This document shows positions 1 to 9,347 of a stretch of 64,000 nt of DNA, in pieces. Below the pieces are notes generated by a model. That model was given only the letters and a program-made list of their open reading frames with translations, made no database searches and was not told the DNA's origin. A program made the translations under genes and the position numbers. Numbering within the stretch: position 1 is the stretch's first letter; the number at the start of each line of letters is the position of its first letter. The stretch is from Ulvibacterium sp. GTDB taxonomy: Bacteria; Bacteroidota; Bacteroidia; Flavobacteriales; Flavobacteriaceae. The stretch is from positions 434,001 through 498,000 of the forward strand of contig NZ_JANQOO010000035.1 in the NCBI RefSeq assembly GCF_028285715.1, given 5' to 3'.

Positions 1-1
1 C

Positions 2-514
2 AAAGGCCCCCGATCCCTACAAGTTGATTTAAAGGACTTCAATATCCAAGTAGACGATAATTTTATTGCCTCTTTGGAGCTTTTGCAGATTTATGGCCGG
101 GCAGAACTCGGTTTGGTTGTGGCAGGCACCAGAAATATCTCTGCCTCTTACCGCAAATATTCAAGTCAGGATAAATGGGAAGAATTTTCAAATAAGGCAA
201 TGGCCTATCATTTGGAAACTTCCTTTAAGGTGCATAGTAAAGCTGCTGATAAATATGAAACTAGGCAGCAGCGCAAGCTAAAACGACAAAGGACTGTTTC
301 TGGCTTTGTGTTTAAGAATGGAAGAATGGTACCTTCAGTACAAATTTCTAATTTGAGGACAAGGGAACAAACAACCACCGATGAAAAGGGGCGTTATATC
401 ATAAGGGCCAAAAAAGGTGATATTCTCGTGTTCAACAAGAAAGGACATAAAGAGGAAATGAAAAAAGTCAGCGATAGGCCTGTACTCAATGCAGTTATTC
501 AAGCAGTTGAGTGA
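2..514 (+). CDS. Partial protein with C-terminal carboxypeptidase-regulatory-like domain
   Basis: The reading frame is open from base 2, so the gene begins upstream of the window and only its last 170 or so codons are present. The C-terminal part (from RTVSGFVFKNGR onward) has the look of a carboxypeptidase-D regulatory-like beta-sandwich: GFV.K.GR.VP.V.ISN, a TTTDEKGRY turn, then I.A.KGD.LVF...G. In Bacteroidota this fold is common in exported and TonB-associated proteins. The upstream part (LELLQIYGRAELGLVVAG) is not recognised. The gene ends 8 bases before the convergent acyl-CoA carboxylase gene. What the whole protein does cannot be told from this fragment; the domain call is by pattern only. 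Confidence 0.6.
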   Translation, partial: KGPRSLQVDLKDFNIQVDDNFIASLELLQIYGRAELGLVVAGTRNISASYRKYSSQDKWEEFSNKAMAYHLETSFKVHSKAADKYETRQQRKLKRQRTVSGFVFKNGRMVPSVQISNLRTREQTTTDEKGRYIIRAKKGDILVFNKKGHKEEMKKVSDRPVLNAVIQAVE

Positions 515-521
515 TAATTTC

Positions 522-2150
522 TTAAACCTGTAATACGCCCATGTTAAAAGGCTTATGAATAGGAGCATGATTCGCCGCTTCGATGCCCATCGAAATCCAT
601 TTTCTCGTTTCCAGGGGATCGATTATGGCATCAGTCCATAAACGTGCGGCAGCATAGTAGGGTGATACCTGATTGTCATATCGTTTCTTGATTCGGTCAA
701 AAAGTTCCCTTTCCATTTCTTGGGTAATTACTTCACCCTTTTTTTGTAAGGAAGCTTTTTCAATTTGTAACAATACCTTGGCCGCGGAATTACCACTCAT
801 AACGGCTAGTTCTGCACTTGGCCAAGCGACGATTAATCTTGGATCATAAGCCTTCCCACACATGGCATAATTTCCTGCACCATAGCTATTTCCAATGATT
901 ACAGTAAACTTGGGAACCACACTATTTGCAACGGCGTTCACCATTTTGGCTCCATCCTTAATGATACCTCCATGTTCACTTTTGCTGCCTACCATGAACC
1001 CGGTAACGTCCTGTAAAAAAACCAGTGGAATCCTTTTCTGATTGCAATTGGCAATAAAACGCGTAGCCTTGTCCGCGGAGTCTGAATAGATGACGCCACC
1101 AAATTGCATTTCCCCTTTTTTTGTTTTGACCACCTTGCGCTGATTGGCCACGATTCCAACGGCCCAACCATCGATTCTTGCGTAACCGGTTAAAATGGTC
1201 TTTCCGTATCCCTCCTTGTATTGCTTAAATTCAGAATCATCCACCAATCGTTCAATAATTTCCAGCATATCATATTGGTCGGTACGGGAATCTGGAAGAA
1301 TACCGTATATATCTTCTGGATTTTTTTTTGGCTCAAAGGTTTTGGTACGATTGTATCCGGTCTCATTGATACCTCCAATTTTGTCCATGATGCCTTTGAT
1401 CGTATCCAGTGCATCCGAATCGTCCTTGGCTTTGTAATCGGTCACACCACTTATTTCGCAGTGGGTGGTCGCGCCACCCAAGGTTTCATTGTCTATTTCC
1501 TCTCCTATGGCCGCTTTCACCAAATAGCTTCCTGCTAAAAAAATACTTCCTGTCTTGTCAACTATCAGAGCCTCATCGCTCATAATGGGCAGATAGGCAC
1601 CACCAGCTACACAACTGCCCATAACTGCTGCAATTTGGGGTATGCCCATACTACTCATTTGGGCGTTGTTCCTAAAAATTCTGCCAAAATGTTCTTTGTC
1701 AGGGAAGATTTCGTCCTGCATGGGGAGAAACACGCCGGCACTATCCACCAAATAGATGATGGGCAGACGATTCTCCATGGCTATTTCCTGCGCCCTTAAA
1801 TTCTTTTTCCCGGTAATCGGAAACCAGGCACCCGCCTTAACGGTGGCATCATTGGCGACCACCAAACACTGTTTCCCGGATACATATCCCATTTTTACGA
1901 TCACACCTCCGGAAGGGCACCCACCATGTTCCCCATACATATCTTCACCGGCCAAAGCCCCAATTTCTAGGCTGTCCTTCTCTTTGTCCAATAGGTAATC
2001 GATACGTTCGCGCGCGGTCATTTTCCCAAGGGCGCGTTGTTTTTCCAAACGCTTTTTCCCGCCTCCAAGCTTTACTTGTGCCAATCGCCTTTTAAGCTCG
2101 GAAAGCAATAATTTGTTGTGATCTTCATTTTTTGTGAACTTAAGATCCAT
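522..2150 (-). CDS. Acyl-CoA carboxylase beta subunit (carboxyltransferase)
   Basis: 542-residue carboxyltransferase subunit of a biotin-dependent acyl-CoA carboxylase (propionyl-/methylcrotonyl-CoA carboxylase family), which moves carboxyl from biotin to the acyl-CoA. Seen: the N-terminal crotonase-like half with GGGKKRLEKQRALGKMTARERID, the SAGVFLPMQDEIFPD and MGSCVAGGAYLPIMSDEA oxyanion regions, and the C-terminal half with PLVFLQDVTGFMVG and IIGNSYGAGNYAMCGKAYDP. Its layout most resembles the methylcrotonyl-CoA carboxylase beta chain, which would place it in leucine breakdown, but the substrate cannot be fixed from sequence. I chose the ATG at 2150 because it gives the usual family N-terminus (MDLKFTKNEDHNK). 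The longer frame to 2237 would overlap the divergent oxidoreductase gene. No biotin carboxylase subunit is in the window. Confidence 0.92.
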   Translation of the reverse strand: MDLKFTKNEDHNKLLLSELKRRLAQVKLGGGKKRLEKQRALGKMTARERIDYLLDKEKDSLEIGALAGEDMYGEHGGCPSGGVIVKMGYVSGKQCLVVANDATVKAGAWFPITGKKNLRAQEIAMENRLPIIYLVDSAGVFLPMQDEIFPDKEHFGRIFRNNAQMSSMGIPQIAAVMGSCVAGGAYLPIMSDEALIVDKTGSIFLAGSYLVKAAIGEEIDNETLGGATTHCEISGVTDYKAKDDSDALDTIKGIMDKIGGINETGYNRTKTFEPKKNPEDIYGILPDSRTDQYDMLEIIERLVDDSEFKQYKEGYGKTILTGYARIDGWAVGIVANQRKVVKTKKGEMQFGGVIYSDSADKATRFIANCNQKRIPLVFLQDVTGFMVGSKSEHGGIIKDGAKMVNAVANSVVPKFTVIIGNSYGAGNYAMCGKAYDPRLIVAWPSAELAVMSGNSAAKVLLQIEKASLQKKGEVITQEMERELFDRIKKRYDNQVSPYYAAARLWTDAIIDPLETRKWISMGIEAANHAPIHKPFNMGVLQV

Positions 2151-2224
2151 ACTCTCAGTAGTTTCTTTTACCGGTATAAAGATAGGAGTATTATTGATTA
2201 ACTTTGGCAAAATAAAATACCAGT

Positions 2225-3208
2225 ATGGGAGATACAATTCGTTGGGGAATCATTGGTCCAGGCAAGATTGCCCACAGTTTCGCAAAGGACTTAAAATTGG
2301 TTTCGGACGGGGTTTTGACCGCCGTTGCCTCCAGGGATATTACCAAGGCAGAGCTATTTGCAAAGGAGTACAATGCGAAACATGCTTTTGGAAGTTATGA
2401 GGAATTGTTCAATTGTGTTGAGGTAGACGCGATTTATGTTGCCACACCCCATAATTTACATGCCCAATGGAGTATTAGCGCCATGGATCATGGCAAACAT
2501 GTACTTTGCGAAAAGCCTATGGGAGTAAACCTTACGGAAGTTAAGGAAATGATTGCTTCCGCTCTGCAAAACCAGGTTTTTTTGATGGAGGCCCTTTGGA
2601 GCAGGTTTAACCCGACGATTCGTAAAGTGAAGCAATTGATCGATACCGGTGAACTCGGGGATATTGGCTATCTCCATGCGGATTTTGCATTTTATGGATT
2701 GGATCGATCCGAAGAAGGAAGGGTATTAAATCCTTACTTGGCAGGTGGTTCACTATTGGATATTGGGATATATCCCATTTTTTTGGCCTACACCATGTTA
2801 GGGAAACCTAAAGCCATAAAGGCGACCTCCAAATTTTACAAAACCGGCGTAGAAATTCAGACCTCGATGATTTTTGAATATGAAAAGGCTCAGGCCTTAT
2901 TGTATAGTGGACTTACCTCTAATTCTGAAATGAAGGCAGAAATAGCAGGGAGCAAAGGCTCAGTTTTTATCCATCCTCGATGGCATGAGGCACAAGGGTA
3001 TTCCATGGAAAAGGACGGTACTCTGGATAAATTCAATCTGCCCACAAAAGGTAAGGGATATACGTATGAAATCAAAGAAGTGCACTCCTGCTTAAAATCT
3101 GGGAAGCTGGAAAGCGCACTGTGGTCGCATCAAAATAGTTTGGATTTGATCGGGCTATTGGATGAGGTCCGACGACTTGCAGGGATTCTTTTTCCCTTCG
3201 AGGAATAA
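2225..3208 (+). CDS. Gfo/Idh/MocA-family NAD(P)-dependent oxidoreductase
   Basis: 327-residue oxidoreductase of the Gfo/Idh/MocA family. The N-terminal Rossmann fold starts with WGIIGPGKIAHSF, followed by YVATPHNLHA and the family hallmark CEKPMGVN, in which the lysine is a catalytic/cofactor residue. The C-terminal half (from about residue 125) is the alpha/beta substrate domain, with GGSLLDIGIYPI carrying the conserved D...H/Y region. Members oxidise or reduce sugars, inositols or trans-dihydrodiols; the substrate is unknown here. Overall arrangement is closest to the dihydrodiol-dehydrogenase-like subgroup, which is an inference. It is transcribed divergently from the acyl-CoA carboxylase gene with a 74-base gap, so the two share a promoter region. 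Confidence 0.9.
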   Translation: MGDTIRWGIIGPGKIAHSFAKDLKLVSDGVLTAVASRDITKAELFAKEYNAKHAFGSYEELFNCVEVDAIYVATPHNLHAQWSISAMDHGKHVLCEKPMGVNLTEVKEMIASALQNQVFLMEALWSRFNPTIRKVKQLIDTGELGDIGYLHADFAFYGLDRSEEGRVLNPYLAGGSLLDIGIYPIFLAYTMLGKPKAIKATSKFYKTGVEIQTSMIFEYEKAQALLYSGLTSNSEMKAEIAGSKGSVFIHPRWHEAQGYSMEKDGTLDKFNLPTKGKGYTYEIKEVHSCLKSGKLESALWSHQNSLDLIGLLDEVRRLAGILFPFEE

Positions 3209-3282
3209 AGTTACCCGGGCAAATCCCAAAAAATCCCATAAAATTCCGATATTTGGCGTTACCACAAACCAAACTAGAACAA

Positions 3283-3465
3283 ATGGGAATGAATAAAAAC
3301 ACGGTGCTAGCCTGGGCCACATTTATTATGATTGTAGTGGGATGCGCGTTAATAGCCCTAGGAGCTTTTAGATATGATGATGTTGCTGGATGGGGTTTTG
3401 CATCGGTAGGTATCGGTTTTTTTGCCATTGCATGGGTCTTCAACGCCTTAAAGGGAAGAGTTTAA
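3283..3465 (+). CDS. Small two-TM protein, CAL67264 family
   Basis: Small membrane protein of 60 residues with two predicted membrane segments (VLAWATFIMIVVGCALIALG and FASVGIGFFAIAWVFNAL) separated by the short loop AFRYDDVAGWG. I recognise it as the short conserved flavobacterial membrane protein family named after CAL67264; no function is known. A TTG at 3253 would give ten more residues, but the ATG at 3283 (MGMNKNT) or the one two codons later fits homologues better. It sits 74 bases after the oxidoreductase gene and 138 bases before ettA on the same strand; the gap to ettA shows no further gene. Confidence 0.75.
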   Translation: MGMNKNTVLAWATFIMIVVGCALIALGAFRYDDVAGWGFASVGIGFFAIAWVFNALKGRV

Positions 3466-3603
3466 AAGTTTAAGCGCCTATACAAGTACCACTGGTCTAC
3501 TCCTGGCATGCTTACAAATCTGATTCCTATCATCCAAATTTCCTGTAAAAATCCAATCGAATAAAACCATCTCCTTAATACACAATATAAACAAGAATAA
3601 AAG

Positions 3604-5295
3604 ATGAGCGACGATAAGAAAGTCATTTTCTCAATGGCCGGAGTCACCAAGACCTATAAAAATGCGAACACCCCGGTACTTAAAGACATTTACCTCAGTT
3701 TCTTCTACGGTGCCAAAATTGGGATTTTAGGCCTTAATGGGTCCGGGAAATCTACTTTGTTAAAGATAATTGCGGGGGTAGATAAAAACTATCAAGGGGA
3801 TGTTGTCTTTTCTCCTGGATATAAGGTAGGTTACTTGGAGCAGGAACCGCAATTGGATGAGGATAAAACAGTACTTGAAATAGTGAAGGAAGGTGTGGCC
3901 GAAACTGTTGCCATCTTGGACGAGTATAACAAAATTAATGATATGTTCGGTTTGCCCGAAGTATATGAAGATGCGGACAAGATGCAGAAACTGATGGACA
4001 AGCAAGCTGATCTTCAAGACAAGATAGATGCCTCCAATGCGTGGGAACTTGACACGAAACTTGAGATTGCCATGGATGCATTGCGGACTCCGGATGGCGA
4101 CAAAAAAATCGGGGTGCTCTCTGGAGGGGAGCGAAGGAGGGTAGCTTTGTGCAGATTATTGCTTCAGGAACCTGAAATTTTATTGTTGGATGAGCCTACC
4201 AATCATCTGGACGCAGAATCGGTACACTGGTTGGAACATCATTTGGCACGATATAAGGGAACCGTAATTGCCGTTACCCACGACCGTTATTTCCTGGACA
4301 ATGTGGCCGGATGGATCTTGGAGTTGGATAGGGGTGAGGGCATTCCATGGAAAGGTAACTATTCCGGTTGGTTAGATCAAAAGGCAAAGCGATTGGCACA
4401 GGAAAGTAAACAAGCTTCCAAACGGCAAAAGACCTTGGAAAGGGAGTTGGAGTGGGTACGCCAGGGTGCCAAGGGCAGGCAGACCAAACAAAAGGCCCGC
4501 TTAAAGAACTACGATAAACTAATGAGCCAGGACCAGAAACAACTGGATGAGAAATTGGAAATATATATTCCCAATGGGCCAAGATTGGGCACCAACGTTA
4601 TTGAAGCCAAGGGAGTAAGCAAGGCCTATGGCGACAAATTATTGTATGAAAATTTAAATTTTAATCTACCACAAGCGGGTATAGTTGGGATTATTGGACC
4701 AAACGGTGCCGGAAAAACTACCATCTTTAGGATGATAATGGGCGAGGAAACCCCGGATGGCGGGGAATTCGTAGTAGGGGATACGGCAAAAATCGCCTAT
4801 GTAGACCAAAGCCATTCCAATATTGACCCGGAGAAGACCATTTGGCAAAACTTTAGCGATGAACAGGAATTGGTCATGATGGGCGGACGACAGGTGAATT
4901 CACGCGCCTATCTGAGCCGTTTTAATTTTTCGGGCAGTGAGCAAAATAAAAAGGTAAACATGTTATCCGGTGGGGAGCGCAACAGGCTCCATTTGGCTAT
5001 GACCTTAAAAGAAGAGGGCAATGTGCTGTTGTTGGACGAGCCCACGAACGATTTGGACGTAAATACCTTACGGGCTTTGGAGGAAGGTCTGGAGAACTTT
5101 GCGGGTTGTGCAGCTATTATTTCGCATGACCGATGGTTCCTGGATCGTATCTGTACACATATACTGGCCTTTGAAGGTAATTCCCAGGTATATTTCTTTG
5201 AGGGTTCCTTTTCCGATTATGAGGAGAACAAAAAGAAACGTTTGGGCGCGGATATTATGCCCAAGCGTATAAAGTACAAAAAGTTGATACGGTAA
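3604..5295 (+). CDS. ettA: Energy-dependent translational throttle protein EttA (ABC-F)
   Basis: 563-residue cytosolic ABC-F ATPase with two nucleotide-binding domains and no membrane part. Seen: Walker A motifs GLNGSGKST and GPNGAGKTT, signature motifs LSGGERRRVAL and LSGGERNRLHL, Walker B motifs ILLLDEPTNHLD and VLLLDEPTNDLD. The charged linker between the domains (about residues 245-320, AKRLAQESKQASKRQKTLE) matches the P-site tRNA interaction motif region. EttA binds the ribosomal E site and gates the first peptide bond according to the ATP/ADP state. Length and the GYKVGYLEQEP stretch agree with the EttA branch rather than Uup or YheS. It stands alone, convergent with the MBL lipoprotein gene 17 bases downstream. 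Confidence 0.95.
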   Translation: MSDDKKVIFSMAGVTKTYKNANTPVLKDIYLSFFYGAKIGILGLNGSGKSTLLKIIAGVDKNYQGDVVFSPGYKVGYLEQEPQLDEDKTVLEIVKEGVAETVAILDEYNKINDMFGLPEVYEDADKMQKLMDKQADLQDKIDASNAWELDTKLEIAMDALRTPDGDKKIGVLSGGERRRVALCRLLLQEPEILLLDEPTNHLDAESVHWLEHHLARYKGTVIAVTHDRYFLDNVAGWILELDRGEGIPWKGNYSGWLDQKAKRLAQESKQASKRQKTLERELEWVRQGAKGRQTKQKARLKNYDKLMSQDQKQLDEKLEIYIPNGPRLGTNVIEAKGVSKAYGDKLLYENLNFNLPQAGIVGIIGPNGAGKTTIFRMIMGEETPDGGEFVVGDTAKIAYVDQSHSNIDPEKTIWQNFSDEQELVMMGGRQVNSRAYLSRFNFSGSEQNKKVNMLSGGERNRLHLAMTLKEEGNVLLLDEPTNDLDVNTLRALEEGLENFAGCAAIISHDRWFLDRICTHILAFEGNSQVYFFEGSFSDYEENKKKRLGADIMPKRIKYKKLIR

Positions 5296-5312
5296 TTGAT
5301 TTTTGCCCTCAC

Positions 5313-6131
5313 TCAAAAATCGTCGTCTGGATACCAATCCAATTGCACCACTTTTATATCTGGATTCCCTTTGTTGACAAGTTTCTTGAATTTTATAACA
5401 TCACTAACATCCGGATTTCCCCTATAATGATAGGGGTATACCTGTTTTGGCCGGAATTCCAAAACGGCATCAGCAGCACTTTCCACGGTCATGGTGTAGG
5501 GCATGTTCATGCAAATAAAGGCTTTATCAATATTTTTGAGGCTTCGCATTTCCGGGATATCCTCCGTGTCCCCGGAAAAATAGAGTCGTTGGCCGCCCAT
5601 ATTCAAAACATAGCCATTGCCTCGACCCTTTTTATGAAATATTTTGGCCTCTTCCCGTAAGTTGTACATCGGAACGGCTTCCACATGTATTTCGTAGCGT
5701 TCCTTGGAATTCCCATTGTTCAAAACATCGATTTGGGGCGTAAATTCTTCAGGGATTTCATCGGCTACGGCTTGGGGTACCATTATTTTAGCTTTTTTGG
5801 TATCCAACTCTTGTAAGGTTTCCACACTAAGATGGTCACCATGAATATCCGTAATCAGAATTAGATCCGGTTTTTTTTGCCCCTCAAAGACTTTCGCACC
5901 GCCTACGGGATCTACATAAATGGTAATATTGTTCCATTCCAATACGGCCGTGGCATGGGAAATAGGGATAATCTTAATTTCGGAACCCTGTTCGCCATGT
6001 GGAGAAGGTGGAGCTTGTTTTTCCATGGCTTGGAAAGGATCCGAGTCTATGTGAGGTGAAGGCTTTGCTTTTTCCTTACAGCCCAAAAAAGTAAAACAAC
6101 AGCCCAAAAGCCCAAAAAACAATTTTTTCAT
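5313..6131 (-). CDS. Metallo-beta-lactamase-fold lipoprotein (UlaG-like)
   Basis: 272-residue predicted lipoprotein of the metallo-beta-lactamase superfamily. A basic/hydrophobic signal (MKKLFFGLLGCCFTFLGC) ends in a plausible lipobox cysteine and is followed by a short polar linker. The body contains PISHATAVLEWNNITIYVDP and the metal motif TDIHGDHLS, plus YFSGDTEDIPE and YPYHYRGNPD, an order typical of UlaG-like hydrolases. The first histidine of HxHxDH is replaced (D-I-H-G-D-H), as often seen in this subgroup. The start at 6131 places the signal at the very N-terminus and avoids overlap with the upstream acetyltransferase gene, with which it probably forms an operon; 6149 is the alternative start. 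Substrate unknown. Confidence 0.82.
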   Translation of the reverse strand: MKKLFFGLLGCCFTFLGCKEKAKPSPHIDSDPFQAMEKQAPPSPHGEQGSEIKIIPISHATAVLEWNNITIYVDPVGGAKVFEGQKKPDLILITDIHGDHLSVETLQELDTKKAKIMVPQAVADEIPEEFTPQIDVLNNGNSKERYEIHVEAVPMYNLREEAKIFHKKGRGNGYVLNMGGQRLYFSGDTEDIPEMRSLKNIDKAFICMNMPYTMTVESAADAVLEFRPKQVYPYHYRGNPDVSDVIKFKKLVNKGNPDIKVVQLDWYPDDDF

Positions 6132-6135
6132 GAAG

Positions 6136-6609
6136 TCAATTTTTTGCATTGAAGGTTAATTCCATTTTTATATCGCTTCGTTCATAGGGAATCTCTTTTT
6201 CCAATTCTACCTCTACAAAGCCATACTTCCGATAGATATGAAGGGCGGTATCCAATTTGGTACTTGAATACAATACGATACTTTTCCAATGGTTTTCTTT
6301 CGCAAACTCTATGGCAAAGGATAACAACTCTTGACCGATTTTTAAACCTTGATGGTCGGGGTCGACGGCCATTTTTCCCAATTCAAAAACTTTCTCTTCA
6401 TAAGGGATAAAGGAAAAACAACCTACAATTTTACCATTGTGTTCCGCTAAAAAGATAAATCCGCCAACATCGAGAATAGATTCCTGGCAATTTTCAAGCA
6501 ACACTACATCCTTTGCCTCCACTTGAAAATATTTTTTAAGCCAGGCTAGGTTCAAGTCCCTAAAATGGACAGCATATTTAGGTTCAAATGGCAGAATTTT
6601 AATGGACAT
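6136..6609 (-). CDS. GNAT-family N-acetyltransferase
   Basis: 157-residue acetyltransferase of the GNAT fold. The acetyl-CoA pyrophosphate-binding motif appears as MAVDPDHQGLKIGQELL (variant of Q/RxxGxG/A), preceded by the beta strands VGCFSFIPYEEKVFELG and followed by YSSTKLDTALHIYRKYGFVEVE, the usual C-terminal half. The acceptor is not predictable. The ATG at 6609 was chosen because MSIKILPFEPKYA is the common N-terminus in this family; 6633 would add eight residues. It directly precedes the MBL lipoprotein gene (4-base gap), so the two are probably co-transcribed. Confidence 0.88.
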   Translation of the reverse strand: MSIKILPFEPKYAVHFRDLNLAWLKKYFQVEAKDVVLLENCQESILDVGGFIFLAEHNGKIVGCFSFIPYEEKVFELGKMAVDPDHQGLKIGQELLSFAIEFAKENHWKSIVLYSSTKLDTALHIYRKYGFVEVELEKEIPYERSDIKMELTFNAKN

Positions 6610-6776
6610 GCGAAGCTGTAATTTGTGGACCATAAAGTTACTATATGTGAGGATTGGCGAAATGGGATTTTTAATTTTTTTAGATCAAAAAATCTAAAAG
6701 GAAAAAAGAACCGTATATAGACTGATACGAACAAACACTTTAAAAGGTTAAACAAGCTTATTTTAATTTTAACATT

Positions 6777-7664
6777 ATGACTGAAACAAAAAGTAACAAC
6801 GGATTGAAGGTATTAGCAGGTTTGCTAGGTGTGGTACTTCTAGGTACCATCATCTACACCGTTAGTCTTTATCAGGATAAAAAGAAAACGGAGACCGTAC
6901 TTACCGAAGAAAAGGCACTTGTGGTCGAGGATCTCAATAGCCTAAAATCAGAATACGACAAGGCCATTTTGGAGAGCAATGCTACGAATGAGGAATTGGT
7001 AGAGGCACGGGACAATATTGCCAAGTATATCGATTCTGTAAAATCTATGAAGGGGGATATTGCCTCATTGTCAAGGTACAGAAGACAAGTTAGTGTGTTA
7101 AAGGCGGAAAGGGAACAATTGATGAAACAAGTGGATTCATTGACACGTTCCAATACCCTTATCGCCATGCAAAGGGATAGCACTTATAACGAATTGGAGA
7201 AGCAAACAATTTTCAATGACTCCTTAGTTGTACAGAACACCCAATTGGCCGATGCCGTTGAGAAAGGTTCTGCATTGAACTTGTCCAAATTCAATGTTGA
7301 TGCCGTAAAAGAGCGCAACAACGGAAAATTGGTTTCTACTTCTAGAGCCAAAAGAACTGACAAATTCAAAATTTGCTTTACTGTTGCGGACAACGTAATT
7401 GCCGAGGCCGGTGATAGGGAGTTCTTTTTGGAAGTATTGGATCCTCAGGGGAATGTTTTAGGAGAAAGCTTTTCCAAGACCAATGATTCCGGAGCTTCGG
7501 TTACCTACAGCAAAGGAACTAATTTTTACTACGAAAATAAGTCCTTGGACGTTTGTGATTATATCAACAAACCTGCAGGCGATTTTCAAGGAGGAAACTA
7601 CATGGTGAACGTGTATGACGACCGATTGAAATTGTTGGGAACTTCCAAGTTTACACTTAAATAA
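6777..7664 (+). CDS. Membrane-anchored coiled-coil protein, function unknown
   Basis: 295-residue protein not assigned to a named family. It has a short polar N-terminus, one membrane segment (about residues 10-30), a long heptad-like stretch from about 35 to 175 rich in E, K, L, N and S (for example RRQVSVLKAEREQLMKQVDS), and a C-terminal, probably beta-rich domain (about 195-295) containing FKICFTVADNVIAEAGDREF and NYMVNVYDDRLKLLG. The topology suggests a single-pass inner-membrane protein with a periplasmic coiled coil ending in a globular domain. The long upstream region (6634-6776) has no gene, and a strong terminator follows at 7687, so it is probably monocistronic. Confidence 0.75.
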   Translation: MTETKSNNGLKVLAGLLGVVLLGTIIYTVSLYQDKKKTETVLTEEKALVVEDLNSLKSEYDKAILESNATNEELVEARDNIAKYIDSVKSMKGDIASLSRYRRQVSVLKAEREQLMKQVDSLTRSNTLIAMQRDSTYNELEKQTIFNDSLVVQNTQLADAVEKGSALNLSKFNVDAVKERNNGKLVSTSRAKRTDKFKICFTVADNVIAEAGDREFFLEVLDPQGNVLGESFSKTNDSGASVTYSKGTNFYYENKSLDVCDYINKPAGDFQGGNYMVNVYDDRLKLLGTSKFTLK

Positions 7665-7686
7665 TATATACACTATCCATTACTAC

Positions 7687-7723
7687 AAAAAGGGGTCGAT
7701 TCTCAAGAGTCGACCCTTTTTTT
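7687..7723. terminator. Bidirectional intrinsic terminator
   Basis: A 10-bp stem (7693-7702 with 7707-7716, one G-T pair) closed by the loop TCAA, flanked by an A run on the left and seven T on the right. It lies between the coiled-coil protein gene (+) and fumC (-), which converge here, so it can serve both. Confidence 0.85.
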
Positions 7724-7790
7724 GTAAATGCTTATTCAACCCAAACATTTTATAAACTACGGATTAAACTTGGGCTAATAAGTATAAAGG

Positions 7791-9188
7791 CTATTTAAGG
7801 CTGCCCACCATATCCTCTGGTTTTACCCATTCGTCATATTCATCACCGGTAACATACCCCAGATTAATGGCCTCTTCCCTAAGGGTAGTTCCATTTTTAT
7901 GTGCGGTATTGGCAATTTCTGCAGCTTTGTAGTACCCTATTTTGGTATTCAGGGCTGTGACCAGCATTAGGGAGTTGTTCAAAAGAGTTTGGATAGTTTC
8001 GTAATTCGGCTCGATTCCCGAAGCACAATTCACATCAAAACTCACACATGCATCTCCCAATAATTGTGCAGATTGGAGTATATTGGCCGCCATTACCGGC
8101 TTAAATACGTTCAGTTCATAATGTCCTTGTGTTCCACCAATCGATATGGCCACATCGTTGCCCATAACTTGTGCACAGACCATGGTCAAGGCTTCACACT
8201 GGGTTGGATTCACCTTTCCTGGCATGATAGAACTGCCCGGTTCATTGGCGGGTATGATGATTTCTCCGATACCCGATCGCGGTCCTGAAGCCATCATACG
8301 AATATCATTGGCAATTTTGTTTAAAGAAACCGCCAACTGTTTCAATGCCCCATGACTTTCTACAATGGCATCATGCGAAGCTAATGCTTCAAACTTGTTT
8401 TCTGCTGTCTTAAAGGGGAGCCCTGTAAATTCGGCGATATACTTGGCTACCAAAACATCATATCCTTTTGGGGTATTAAGCCCCGTGCCTACTGCCGTGC
8501 CACCTAGAGCCAATTCGCTTAAATGGTCCAATGTATTTTTTAAGGCCTTGAGACCATGGTCCAATTGAGAGACGTAGCCGGAAAACTCCTGTCCCAAGGT
8601 CAATGGTGTAGCATCCATTAAATGGGTACGGCCAATTTTTACCACTTTGTCAAATTCCTGCGCTTTTTTGTGCAGTGTATTCCTAAGTTGGATTACTCCG
8701 GGAATTGTCGTCTCAACTACTTTCTTGTAAGCTGCGATGTGCATCCCTGTAGGAAATGTATCATTGGAAGATTGTGACTTGTTGACGTCATCGTTGGGCT
8801 GAATGGTCTTTTCGCCTTCGCCTATGGTCTTTCCGGCTATTTCATGTGCCCGGTTGGCAATTACCTCGTTCACATTCATATTACTCTGAGTGCCCGAACC
8901 GGTCTGCCAAATGACCAATGGGAATTGATTATTATGTTGACCTTCCAAAATTTCATCACATACTTGGGCTATCAGATTCCTTTTTCCCTCGGAAAGAACA
9001 TCCAACTCATGATTGGCATAGGCCGCCGCTTTTTTTAAATAAGCAAAACCGTATACAATGTCCAGGGGCATTGATCCGGAAGGTCCTATTTTAAAATTAT
9101 TTCTTGAACGCTCCGTTTGTGCCCCCCAATATTTGTCAGAAGGCACCTTTACTTCGCCCATAGTGTCTTTTTCTATTCTAAAGCTCAT
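7791..9188 (-). CDS. fumC: Class II fumarate hydratase
   Basis: 465-residue oxygen-stable, iron-free fumarase of the TCA cycle (fumarate to L-malate), cytosolic tetramer. Seen: the family signature [15 protein letters not shown], the substrate-binding stretches [35 protein letters not shown] and [20 protein letters not shown], and the C-terminal [21 protein letters not shown]. Length matches FumC of other bacteria (about 465 residues). A promoter-like element lies just upstream on the minus strand (9213-9220), giving a short leader. It is monocistronic between two terminator or promoter regions. Confidence 0.97.
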   Translation of the reverse strand: MSFRIEKDTMGEVKVPSDKYWGAQTERSRNNFKIGPSGSMPLDIVYGFAYLKKAAAYANHELDVLSEGKRNLIAQVCDEILEGQHNNQFPLVIWQTGSGTQSNMNVNEVIANRAHEIAGKTIGEGEKTIQPNDDVNKSQSSNDTFPTGMHIAAYKKVVETTIPGVIQLRNTLHKKAQEFDKVVKIGRTHLMDATPLTLGQEFSGYVSQLDHGLKALKNTLDHLSELALGGTAVGTGLNTPKGYDVLVAKYIAEFTGLPFKTAENKFEALASHDAIVESHGALKQLAVSLNKIANDIRMMASGPRSGIGEIIIPANEPGSSIMPGKVNPTQCEALTMVCAQVMGNDVAISIGGTQGHYELNVFKPVMAANILQSAQLLGDACVSFDVNCASGIEPNYETIQTLLNNSLMLVTALNTKIGYYKAAEIANTAHKNGTTLREEAINLGYVTGDEYDEWVKPEDMVGSLK

Positions 9189-9212
9189 TTCTATAGTGAT
9201 TTAGTTTATCAC

Positions 9213-9220
9213 AAAGGTAC
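9213..9220 (-). promoter_or_regulatory. Candidate -7 element for fumC
   Basis: On the minus strand this reads TACCTTTG, a full match to the Bacteroidota -7 consensus TAnnTTTG, 25 bases before the fumC ATG. No clear -33 TTTG is seen. Confidence 0.45.
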
Positions 9221-9295
9221 GTGTTCATGGTTTTATTTCCATTGGGACCCTTTAAAAAAAGCGGAATATCATGAGTTATATTTTTTTGTTTTCAA

Positions 9296-9328
9296 TTTGC
9301 AATATTCCTAATTTTCAGACTATCTTTG
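9296..9328 (+). promoter_or_regulatory. Bacteroidota-type promoter for the 57-codon gene
   Basis: TTTG (9296-9299), 21-base spacer, TATCTTTG (9321-9328): both elements of the Bacteroidota sigma-A promoter at acceptable spacing. The ATG of the small gene follows 19 bases after the -7 element. Confidence 0.6.
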
Positions 9329-9347
9329 TATTGTTAAAATATGAGAT

